Shown piece after piece: positions 1 through 11,820 of a stretch of DNA of 64,000 bases. The position numbers and the translations under genes are program-made. Each line of letters begins with the position of its first letter. The first letter of the stretch is position 1. Origin of the DNA: Cercopithifilaria johnstoni (taxonomy: Eukaryota; Nematoda; Chromadorea; Rhabditida; Onchocercidae). The DNA lies in NCBI GenBank assembly GCA_916381525.1, contig CAKAEH010001925.1:62001-126000 (forward strand), in the 5' to 3' direction. Below the pieces are notes generated by a model. The model saw nothing but the letters and a program-made list of their open reading frames with translations, made no database searches and had not been told where the DNA came from.

Positions 1-3000
1 AATTTTGAGAGAAAATTTTAATGATAAGTCAATTTTCAAATTTCAGTTTTCAAACAAATATATAGCAGAGTACGTAATGATTGAAATTTCATACATTATG
101 AAAATATATAGACAGTGAACTTGTATGGAAACTTAATACTGGCGTAATTGAAAAGTGCAAAGAGATATATTATGGTTAAATGAAAAAGTTTTAAAAAAAC
201 ACGCACTATATGTCCAGTTCTTGTATCACACAACGATACTAATCCTTTAACATTCGCAACTAGTACACGGTTGGGTTCTATAATGCATAAATTTGCAAAT
301 ATCGGCGCAGCTAATTGAATTTTCCAAAAGACATTACCAGTGGCCTGAAACAGAAAATTATTCCATCCAATTTCACATTTCAATATAACACGTTAAAGTC
401 AAACTAATCGTAAAGCACTGGCGCTTCAAACGTATGCATTAAATCAAATTTTTATTGTTATTTCACCTTTCTATTCGGTAAAAGTGCGTGCACATTTATT
501 TATATCAAAGATTCTTTTTCATCAATACTTATTCTGTTGAATAATAACTCTTCCTATAATCATATTATCATAAATTTAGAAAAAATATAATTATTCTGCT
601 GAATAATATCTCTTCCTATAATCACCATATTATCATAAATTTAAAATGTGAGAAGTTTCATTTATTTCATTAAAATTTGTAAAAAAAGGATGCAAATTTT
701 TATAGACACTAAAAAATAATTTTTTCTTGATGACTATTTGCTGACACTTCAATAAAATTTTCATAGTGTAAAAGTTTCTAAGCGTTCAGGAAAAAACAGC
801 CTTATTATCCATAATAATCTTAAAATGGGCTTTGCAAACTTTCTGACTTCATAAAATAAAAAATTGAGCGTATAGGGTACTTGACACCATTACTCTTCGA
901 ATCTAACAATTTGTGATTACTTTAAAACCAAGAAGTAAGACTCTAAATTACAGCATTTCAAGCAACTCTTTATAAAGGTAATTTTGATCACAGGATTGAT
1001 ACTTCTCATCCATCATTCAATTTACTCCAATAATGATTCCTCAGAATCGAAATGAAAACTTCCACATTGTAATGAAGCTGGTATGAAACCTAATGATTTA
1101 AGTTCAAGCAAATGGTAACATTCAACCCATCATAAAAATGTCCCATAGCAAAACCTTTTTTCATATTGAAAAAAGCATACTCTCAGCCTGCAAAACATAC
1201 AAAAGACAAGTCACTCTTATGTTCACTCACTTCCTAAATCAGCCACAGCTAACAATAACCAGGCAAAACAAAAAAGAGAGGGCTTATCAGAACTTACTAA
1301 TTCGACACCAAAAAATTCTCCTTGTAAAGTGGCACACAATACAATTGTATCGGTAGGCGCAGGTGAAGATAGGATGCTACCGTCACAGATAACTTTCCAC
1401 AACATCTTGTGATTCTGAAAATACATGAAATACAAGTGGTGATATTGTCAATCATAGAAAGGGTTATTTGTAGAAAATCACGAACATATTTAAAAAAGCC
1501 ATGGCACTGTCAGGCCGTAATATTATCGCAATGAAATAACTCCTCAATTAAATACTTTTATCTCATCAAGCGCTTCCTCAGAGCTTATTGTAAATCAATT
1601 AACCATTGATTCACCTATTGTCTTTCATCTTTAATGAATAAAGAACTTGAAATTTCTTTCTCATGTACAATATTCTGATGGAATAAAAACTCGAAGACAA
1701 GAAAAGCGTTCAAAATCATCACAATAAATTTTTTGTTTAATAGCTTACCTTGACATCAAGCAAATAAAGACATTTGTCATGTGAACCAAACAAGCATCTG
1801 CTTCCCGCATCGATAAGTACAGGAGATGATTTAATGATATTTCCTGTGCCAAATGTCCATATTAATTGTCCACTCTTCTCATCCAAAAAATATAGATAGC
1901 CATCGTAACAGCCTATAAAAAGTGATTTATCGAAATGACTGCACGGGAGAAGGAATCTTGGGGAAAAGTTTGCCTATTATCTGAACTATTCTGAATAGGT
2001 TCAAAAATTGCAGAAAATGTAGAACATGAACAGAGATATTTCCCAATAAAGCAGAGTAAAATGAATTTCAATTGAGTTTTAATTATGTGAGCAACAGATA
2101 ATGGAAGTCCACAGTGTATAATTGATAAATAATATCGCTTGAGCAGCATACGTCTTATGTAGAGAACAATCTTTTCTTTGACTAACAACTGAGCTTCCAT
2201 CTATCATGAAGAGGGGGTCCAGGTGTAGTATAATGCGATGGGAGAATTTCAAGTGCTCATAAGTAATGATAAAGGTAAAAGAGAAACAATTATAGAAAAA
2301 ACAAACCAACAGCAATGATACCATTTTGGCAACAAGCAGTTGCTTCAATTCGTCCACCAAATTGAACTTCCCATTCTTTATTTCCATCCAGAGATAATGA
2401 AACGAATTGTCCAGAATGTGACCCCAGAAAAACTGAGCTGGAAAAACAATCGTTCAGTTTTAACAATGTCAAAAATTCCTAGATTTAGTGGGAAGTTAAA
2501 ATTTCGAAGCGAAATGACTAACATAACATTAAAGTTAACAGTTTATTGTTTTATTAAGTATTTTGATTGTAGCAGGCAGTGCCGTAACACACATATACAC
2601 ACAAACATATATAAGGAAAGTGCAAATGGTCAATTATTTATAAAGCGCTACTTTTAGCACAGGTTATCGTCATAATCAAAAATCCGGTTAATCTCATTTA
2701 TATGATGGTATGCTATCATTACCTCAACTCCGAGATCAGAATTTTCTCGAAAAAAAATTTAAAGCTAAAAATGTTTCTCAAATTTTATAATTCATACCCA
2801 TTTTCGACTGTAGGCGTTGCATCGATGCATTTTCCCAAATTATATTCCCACAATAACTTGATAGTAATGGAACTTTCTATTGGCCTTATACGAACTTCTC
2901 GCACATGTGTAGTATCCCTTTCTCGAACATTTTGATTGAAATCAAGCGCATCCAAAAATCCAGCAATCGTTCCAGTATCCGAAAGAAGATATTGCAAAAG

Positions 3001-6000
3001 TGGAAAGTTGCGTTGCTTCAAAAGATGTTCCGTTTTCAGAGTCAATTCAGCTGCACGTAATGAATTCAAACCCAAGTCTTTGAACGTCATTTCTTGATTG
3101 GTTTTTAGATTTATGTCTACAAGAAATATCGTAAATTATCAAATGAAACGTATAGCCATGCCAATTTACACGCTGCATTTCATTTTGCATAGAATTTTAT
3201 CTTCCCAAAATTTTTTGCACTAATGAAAATATGCTAATATTTTGAAATTTAAGGATTATTGGGGAATTTAAACGAAAGTGTCATGAATCATTTGCGAAAT
3301 ATAAACATAACATTGCATAAAAAGTATGTGCTATAAATAATATTGAAGAAGGAAAAGGAATAAGGAAGATGAGAAAAAAACAGCAGTAAGCGATTTATGC
3401 GTATTCACTTTCTTGTTTGCTACTTTAATATTTCTCCATTAAATTTAATTAATTCTTTCCATCAAAATGCTATTGAAGTTAAAAAATGCCACTAAAGTCA
3501 AAAAATGTTAAGATAGTGAAAAAACTTACTAAGATTTTCAAATAATTTGCTCAACTCTTCCATCGTAAAAACCAAATTTTTTTGCTCGAAAATTTGTATT
3601 AACTTTCGACGATCGATTTTTCCTGAAGATATGTTGTTATGTGTGTATAATTTGACTTCTGTAATCGTGAACTTCCTGTCAGAAAAAGTACGTTTAAACG
3701 ACTTGTCCCTGTGAAAGAATTACCTTCCTCCATCATTTACCGCCTCTTCTCTCTAAAACTATTAAGAGCGATAAAATATTTCATTATCCACTAACCATTT
3801 CCAGTCACTGGCCAATTGTCGACTAAAATGACCGTCAGTGGCAATTTCATATCCAACTTTTTGCATAAATCAGCTTGCATATTTGCACTATTTTCGATAT
3901 GTACAAATAGTAAAATGGACTGTTCGCGACGTAATGCTAAAGCTGACTGAATACCATCATATTCTTCCACTTTTCGAGCCAATCCTGATAAGCTTACATT
4001 TATCCCATTAATCTTCTGCTGAAAAACAAAAAATGCCTTAGAAGAATGGCATGTTCCAAAAATTATCCAATATAAAATTATTTGTGAGGCAGGCAAAAAT
4101 CTGACCGCATACAAAATATGCAGATCAGGAACTCTGAAATTCCATAGAACGATTGCTAAAATCAATTGAAAATAAAAGAGAAAAAAAATTTTCAAAATAA
4201 TAACAAGCCTGATCATCCGATCGATCACACCAGTAAATTTTCCCCATCTCAGTAAGTTCAACAATATCACCAGTGGGAAGCCAAGCTCCAGACAGTTTAC
4301 CATTTATGAAACATCGCCTCGAACCACCGATAAGCAATTCACCAGTTTCACTAATTTTGAATTTTGTACCCAATAATGGTTCACCAATTTCCACACGGGT
4401 TTCTCTAAATGTTTGATTATGTTGTCCTAATTATTCCCCATACTTAAGTTAATTTACTGATTTATAAACTTACTTCCAATCGACTCTATGACATGAAGCC
4501 CAGCAGGATACTTCCGTGACTCCATACACATTGTAGAAATTAATGAAATGGTGACCAATTTGAAAACGCTTAATAAAATTTGTTGGAAATGTTTCACCAC
4601 CTAGGATTAATGTTCGTACGGTTGAATGGCCGACAAAAATCTTTGTCAAAGTTTGACGAGGTAGAATTTTCAATTGTGAAGGTGTCATCTGAAATACAAC
4701 TCAATTTTAAGTCAAAATTGTCTCGCGTAAAAATGCATGTCATGGCAATAAAATTCATAGAGTAAAAGGCTGAAACCGTAGCTTCTTGCATTCTTAGGAT
4801 TTTCTTAAAGAAGGTACTGTAACAAAATCAACGAAAATAATAACACGAAGGAATTTGATGGAAACAGTCGTCTCCGACAGGCACAAGTTTTTTTTCATTT
4901 GCTTTTGTCGATAATCCCTCCCATGGTAAATAAAAATTTGAAACTCAAATTCAGGTGTATTATCAAATTCAAAATAATTTAAAAATAAAATATAATAAAA
5001 ATGATGAAAGAATGCAAATGCTAGCCTGAATAAAGGTTACACTGTATTTCATGATTGTATCGGCTAATTTCGACGGCATGGAACGAAATGAATCAGGAAT
5101 AACCAATAGTTTTGCACCATTTACTACAGCTAAAAGAATTTCCACAACAAATGGATCAAATGTTGCTGCCGTAACGAAAAGAATAACGTCAGAAACTGTG
5201 ATTCGGAATCGACGACTAAAAAAGAACAATCTGGAGATATAGCAAATTATTCCGGAATAAAGGAACGCTTTATTTTTGCAAACTTCAATGATCAACTTGA
5301 CCATAGTAATAGATAACGTTTGTGAACTTCTTAATGTCATATGCTATCCTACTAAGTTCTCCCACTATGTGTACCACAAAAAAAGAAATTTGGTGCTATA
5401 ACTATAACAAAATACTTCGTTATTTTTGTCCAGAATTCCATTTAAAACGATGATCACACCAGAATCAGCTTGTCTATCAAATAGTTTAACATAATGGTGG
5501 TTTTAGTGAAGAAGCAAAATATATGATGTGATTTTATATCTCAAATTTTCGATAATTCTTTCACAATCGGTAACTGGGAAAGAATAAGAGTAAAAAAGGA
5601 TAGGAATATAAAAAATCCTCACCTGAAATCCCAAATATTAGGCATTATGCAACTGTACGGAACAAGAACTTCTTTTCGTTCTCCTAATGTACCCGATGTC
5701 GTAATCAAATAGCAAAGTCTATCTTTTCCAAATTTATCCAGACAATAATACCCATTGTGGTGGAAATAAATTTGTAAACCATGTATATTAATTGATGAAT
5801 GATTGTCTTCTGAAGCGATGGAAGAAATAATACAAGATACTGTAGCACTACGATATCTGTTTGCCATTTCACTGCTTGAACAACAGACAAAGCAATTCTT
5901 CGTTTCCATAACTCTGAAAACCTAGAACACTAGCATTCTGAAAATTCAATAAATTAATTTTGGAGCGAATTGCTATATAATAAAAACGACAACTCAAAAA

Positions 6001-6416
6001 AGAAGTTACCTAATTATTCAGTATTTCAATACAATTTGCAAACTTCAGGTTTATTTACAGGTCAACGAAGATAACCTCTCCCGGATTTTATTGATGTAAG
6101 AAAAATTAAAAAAAAAAACCAGACGAAAAGAAAATGTGGGGTAAACGAAATATAAAGGTAGGATAAACGAATCTAACTTCCAGTTAATAAGACAAAGTAA
6201 GCCAAAGTAAGGGAAAAATACAAACCCAAGAATAGCAGAAACAAATGCTGGATGCTTAGGAAGAACTACAGCAATAAGACAATTTCTGTAAGAAGCTAAT
6301 CGTTCTGCAATCAATGATACTCCGTTCATAACATCGGCATGTCCCACTGCTACGCTGTTATCTATTTCTTCCACATATACCATTGAAAATGTTTCCGCGA
6401 TTAGTGCCACTGACAT
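1..6416 (-). CDS. AASDH: AASDH-like adenylation / carrier / PQQ-propeller protein (3' end beyond the window)
   Basis: Homologue of animal AASDH (ACSF4/U26), a large protein with an AMP-forming adenylation domain, a phosphopantetheine carrier domain and a PQQ-like beta-propeller; its physiological substrate is still debated. Read right to left: ATG at 6416 (MSVALIAETF), adenylation P-loop near 5640-5700 (TTSGTLGERK), the ATFDPFVVEILLA segment near 5100-5160, GGETFPTNF and YNVYGVTEVSCWA near 4490-4610, TGDIVEL near 4250, the carrier serine in LGLNSLRAAEL near 3040-3080, then propeller exons near 2310-2450 (LGSHSGQFVSLSL), 1750-1925 (CYDGYLYFLDEKSGQLIW), 1300-1415 and 207-344. The 207-344 exon ends in phase 0 at a GTGCGT donor, so about one further propeller segment lies outside the window. 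A TTTTTGCAG acceptor-like site lies about 17 nt upstream of the ATG. Family assignment is firm; some exon edges are approximate. Confidence 0.88.
529..643. repeat. Two tandem copies of a ~50-bp unit in an AASDH intron
   Basis: TTATTCTGTTGAATAATAAC and following bases to CATAAATTTA (529-578) recur at 591-643 with a 3-nt insertion and three substitutions. Confidence 0.85.
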
Positions 6417-6932
6417 TTTTATTGTGCAACACACTGCAAAAAGAGTGTAAAGAAAAACTACGACAACACCTCACTGTAAAGTGACTGCCATTTCCAATAT
6501 TTTATAGAAGATGAAATAAATAAGTTCGCACTATGCTTAGGCCATAATTCGCATTACCTTATACGAGTGCTTAACATCACGTTGATCACGTTGACGTTGC
6601 GTTTATTCATATTATTAAATATACATTTAACCAAATACAAGCAGGAACACATTTCAGCTGAACGGTATAAAAAGTTGCCAAGCACGCAACCACTTTATTC
6701 AAGAACATTATAAAGGAAGTGAAATATGTTACATAGTGACATTGAAAGTTCAAAGCAGATTCCCGTACTACTTTGTTCCAAATTTTGCATATAAGAAGAA
6801 ACTTATATTAACGATGATTACAAATATAAACCATAAATATGAAATACTTCTAACAAATTACAGTTATCTTACTCAACAAAAAGTATAACTAGAAAGCATA
6901 CAATATAATTCCATAAAAATAAAGTGTCAAAA
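6417..6932. other. Intergenic, ADAT3 3' flank and AASDH 5' flank
   Basis: About 0.5 kb of AT-rich sequence between the ADAT3 stop and the AASDH start. No convincing ORF. It contains the putative trans-splice acceptor of AASDH near 6434. The two flanking genes are co-oriented, so an operon-like arrangement is possible but not shown. Confidence 0.5.
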
Positions 6933-9303
6933 TCACATTAATTCATCTATCCGAAAGACCGCATAGTGGTGATTCAGTGACTTTTCTTCCTGAATTCTCC
7001 AGCATGATTCATATACTCCACTTGAAAAAGTACGTTTTCCATAAAATACTCGTCCAACACGAAAATGTACCAAAGCCATAGCACACATTGCACACGGTTC
7101 ATCTGTCATGTAAACGTCATATCCTGTACCAAGATATTGCAGTATGTCACCTGAAATAATTTGTTACTCATTCTCATAAAAAAATTAAAAAAATAAAAGA
7201 AATAAGATTTCTGGGAATTTTCTACACTCCAAGTCCCGTAAGTGATGCTAACCACATACGAACTTCAAAAATCACATTAAACAATGATTTGATGACTGCA
7301 GCGAAAAATGACGTCTTTACTTACGCTAATGGATAAGAAATTTACTTTGAATGGTGCGATGTCTTTCGCAAAGATCTGAGACTGCAGCCATAACAGCATG
7401 ACCAAGAGGTATATTTCGGTCACCACTTTTTGCGACAACTTCACCTTTTAAATCTACAATGACACATCCTGAACCACCATTACTGATCTGGAAAGTCTTC
7501 TCAAGTTAATGAAAACACGGTTCATTTGCTCCAGAAACAAACAAAGATTTCTTGAGCTGGATTTAACATTCCAAATTTTAAAAGCAAGACTGGCAATGAA
7601 TGACATCAAATTACTATTATTCAAAATAAGCTGTTGCAGACAAAAGTAGTAAAAAAAACGAAATTCGCAGCACGTCATATTCCTTTTGAAAAAAATTTGA
7701 CCTAAATTTGATTAATTTCCGAAAAGATCTCACAACGACTGTAAGCATATTGCATACTCACATATTCACATGCAACGCATGTTCTGAGGTTACTTATTAT
7801 CATCTATCATTTAACAACAAGCTAGACAATGTCAATCATCGGATAGATATAATTTATTTACTAAACCATTTTACTGAATTGTTACAGGTCTATATACTAA
7901 ATAGATATATATCATAACCTTTTCCGATTCCAAATAGAAGCCAATAATCTTTTGGTACTCATCAGTTGTGAAAAAGTTCCCATTCAAAAGTGCTTCATAA
8001 TGCTTGTTTGGATGAAAAGCTGTAGGCCAATACTGCTTGGCCCATAGAAATTGTCGCCTTGTCAATGGCTTACATAAAGGAACTTTCACTTTTGAGATAG
8101 AAATATCTAAAAGCGTAGTCTCAAGTTTCTTCAGAAATTCCTGAAAAAATATTAGGGTAATTGTCCATAAAGGAAATAAGCTGGTAAAAACCTAAAATCT
8201 TTCTTGAAACCAATAAAACAAATGAAGAAAGTTATTAAAAAAAAAAAAAAAGTAATAATCACATAAATCTTATAGATTAATGTAGTCAAACTAAAAAGCT
8301 AAATATCTCTCTAGCTCTTTTCCACCTCCTACACAAAAAAGTAAAACTTTGGATGACCAACATTTCAAATGACTAATACGGCTTGAAGTTCTTTTTAAAA
8401 AATACGACAATAATGGTTTCGGGCGTCATTAACCTCTAAATTTGCCTATAGCTTAATTATTACTTGACAAATTCCGCTGTAAGCAAATATTTTTATATAA
8501 ATGAGAGCCTTTGAATTCAAAGTTTAAAGTAAAACAGAATTTTACCTGCGGCAGTGGTCCATTTGCTGGTTGGATAAGAATTAGTCCATTTTTGATACGC
8601 TTTAAATGATTCGCTTCTGATGGCATATTTGGCAAAATCTGTAACAGCAATCCGATCTTGCATTTATCTTCCATCTTTATTGCGTGATACTCAATCAGCG
8701 GCAAATTATCACGCACTATTTCCTTGCAAAGCACTGGTGTAATGGTGAATCTTAAATAATTAAGACTAATCACACAAGGAAGTTACTTGTTTTAAAAAAA
8801 GAGCAGATTTCTTATTAATTTAAGCAAACAAACCTCTAAAACCTCTAATTTTGTGATGAAAAAATTTTCATCACAAAATTAGAGGTTTCATTTGAAACTG
8901 TATGAACTTGTAATTATTTTTAAAAGGGCTATAAGGGAACTTCATAGTTGCGTAAATTCACCTTGTTTACTTTACGTAATTTAGCATAAACAAATTTTAA
9001 AAAACCTTGGCACAGATAACTTTTATGTAAAGAGATTTTTGCTGCTTAGAATCAAGATGAACTTCCGAAATTAAATGTATTTCCAAAATTTTCTCTCGGA
9101 ATACTCCGAAAGAAAGTTACAGGCAAACTGAAGTTCGGATAAATTCAGAGAAATGTAAGAGCTTGGGAATTCTTGTTGATTTGCAATTAAATTGAGAAAA
9201 AGCTAACTGACTTTCTTTCTTTCACTTCTTTCCTAGCATCTTCTTGCTGATCAGCCAAACTCCAACAATTAGAACAGCTTGGTTCTCCTTCTTTATATGT
9301 CAT
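6933..9303 (-). CDS. ADAT3: tRNA adenosine deaminase subunit ADAT3, non-catalytic partner of ADAT2
   Basis: Five exons join in phase: 9212-9303, 8546-8750, 7919-8140, 7346-7487, 6933-7150, giving 292 residues (human about 350). ADAT3 pairs with ADAT2 to convert the wobble adenosine A34 of tRNAs to inosine. The central segment (CKPLTRRQFLWAKQYWPTAF, about residues 117-136) matches the ADAT3-specific region before the deaminase fold. The zinc site is visible as GHAVM and later DEPCAMCAMALVH. The HAV triplet replaces the catalytic HAE of true deaminases, as in known ADAT3 proteins, so this subunit should be structural. The C-terminus is LNHHYAVFRIDELM. A TTTAG acceptor ends directly at the ATG, implying a trans-spliced leader with no extra 5' UTR. 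Known for the family: heterodimer function; seen here: motifs and phases. Confidence 0.93.
8839..8888. repeat. Perfect 50-bp palindrome in ADAT3 intron 1
   Basis: Two 24-bp arms beginning AAACCTCTAATTTTG pair perfectly across a 2-nt AA centre. It lies between ADAT3 exons 1 and 2 and can form a long RNA hairpin or DNA cruciform. No coding sequence. It may be the remnant of a small inverted-repeat element, but no target-site duplication was established. Confidence 0.9.
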
Positions 9304-11820
9304 CTAAACAAAAAATTTGAAAAGATAAATTCGAAATTGAGTTTTTGCCCGTAAACGTAAATCAAAATTGAATTTATACAACTAAAATCAAAGTCAGATG
9401 TGACCTACATGTGTTCACTTATAAAGAAAATTTCGAAAAAATCCTTGCCATAATTTGAATTAAGCAATTAAACACTACGAAAAATACAATCAAAAGTAAT
9501 CACAATTTTCAAAGCTCAATCCTTAAATTTAACGCAGCAAGCATCTGCAAATTGCTACATCCTACCAGATTTTTGCAAATGAGCCCATTTTAGCTCGACA
9601 AGGGGAACATGTGAGCTGGAAACTGAGTGGAGAAACGGCGGACGTTAACATAGATATGAATAAATGGAAATCTCAGAAATGAGTAGATACCTACAGCTTC
9701 AGAAGTTTTAATAATTCCGGAAACCTTTCACTTCTTAAATTTTCAAAGGATTTGAGTTGTTTGCTCTTGTCAGATTGATCGGACGAGCAATGGAAATTTA
9801 TATTTCTTTTTTCCCAAACCGTCTGAAATCAAGAGAGATTTAAGTTCATGGTTTTCAATTTGACTTCAGATTTTAGAGTGGTTAGAAAAGTTTTTTACTG
9901 CTTCAAAAAAATTTTTGAACATTCTTATAGTAATAGTAACAAGTAATTGCTCTGAAATTTGCCGATGGAAAATTTGAAGGCTGAAATCTAAACTTCAATT
10001 TCCAAAAAATCAGTGGAAATTGTTTCTTTCCTTCATCACTTAAGTTCTACGACACTATTCAACGACAATAATGTCTTGGTGAATCAATCGCTTGATTTTA
10101 CGCTGCTACGACGTATTATTAGAGAATAATAAAATAACAAATCATAAGATAAAGGAATTAAAGAAAGAACTTCTCTACTCTTCGTGATAAGCAATGTTTA
10201 GGACATTCTATCGAGAAATTGATGGAGTTAGACTCCAGAATACGGGAAACTTCTAACCTTTTGTCTGAAATACAAGCATTCATTATCGATAAGTCTCAAA
10301 AGCGCCATCAGCCCAATGTGTGGTGGTTATATCTGCTTCATCATAATCACATCAAGAGTAGCAAATAACAGTCATCACGCGGCACTGAACCTATCACATG
10401 TAATTGACAGAACTCGCACATCCCAACCCACTAGCACACCAACCCACCACACAACATACTTAGTTGGGATTTTGAATCTACGAGTCTATCGTCATTTCAA
10501 TATTGCAACACAACACAAATACTTCTCACTGGCAAACACGGAGCAAAATTCTAAAAATTCCATTTTCGGTAGCTTGTCAAAGGCGATCTTTGCACCCTTC
10601 CACTTCATGATTAGCTGACATTATCTGAATTTGTTTCCTATGCCACACAACGAAAATTGGCTATTGATCAACATTTTACTAGCAATTAACCCGGGAACTA
10701 CTTTAAAATACAATCTATCCACTCTAAATAACCATGCGCATCTTCTTCCCATATAACAACGGCTGATAAATTGATCCTTATTTTAAAAATCGAGCTAAAA
10801 TGTCAACGAAGAAGGGGAAGAGGAGGATAATTTATTTCACTGATATACATACCTCACACCCGTGCATCTTCAATCCCAAGGTCTTTTCCTGAAAGACAAG
10901 CTATAAATAAATAAGAATTCTTTTCTTTTTCTATTTATCCTTATCCTTTTCTACAAATATATATAGTCGCACTTTCCTACACATATTCCTTTAAAATAAT
11001 TGAGACAATTAGTGAAAATAGAATATTGATATGGGTGAACAGGATGTATGACAAACAGTACAAGTTTTCCAGATATTCACAAACAAAAACGAATAATGAA
11101 AAAATCCTAAAATAACAGTATCAATACAGAAACGATTCATATTCAAGATTGCATTGAAATAATGTTAAAATATTAGAATATTCCTGACAGAGAATTACAA
11201 GATAGGCCGGGATTGGATGAAGTAACATAATCTAACCAAAGAAGAAATAGCAAATAAAACATTTCTTACTTTGAATAATATTGTCTCGTAGTTATCACTT
11301 GTAATAAACAAGTACTGAAATAAATCAGATAAGAACTATACATTTTTTTCAATCTTAAACCAGTGAAACTTGTATCTCACTGACAACAGAAACATGACAT
11401 TAAAAATAAGCAGTTGTGCGGTAACGCGATTAAATGTCGGTAGCAAAATAGCAATAGGACAATATTTAATGAATCGAAACGAAAAAGGAATGCAAATAGA
11501 ACAATTAGTAGATGATATATGTTGCACAAAAATTTTTTAGGGAGCTGATAGAAAGGAGAGAATTCGAAAGATGAATCTCCTCAACTTTCTTTTTCATATA
11601 TGAACAGCACGGTGTAAATCTAGGAATATTTAAGACAGAAAATTCCTACTATCAGGATATATTATGCGAGACGTCTTCCTTGTTGAAAGCAGCAGATAAA
11701 TAGATGTATATGGATAAAGGAAAGAAGAGTCCTTAGCATATTCTTGCACTACGTATCCAGACAAAAATCATGTAATAGGAGAATCGATTGTTATACTCCT
11801 TCAGTCCATCCAACATTCCT
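9304..11820. other. Intergenic region between ADAT3 and ORC4
   Basis: About 2.5 kb of AT-rich sequence. It presumably holds the ORC4 3' UTR and ADAT3 promoter. A 100-codon ATG-initiated plus-strand ORF at 10316-10618 has no recognisable motif, and I do not call it a gene. Nothing else was found. Confidence 0.5.

Noticed and set aside
10316..10618. 100-codon plus-strand ORF with ATG
   Set aside because: No domain, signal peptide or splice context; surrounded by AT-rich intergenic DNA. It could be chance.
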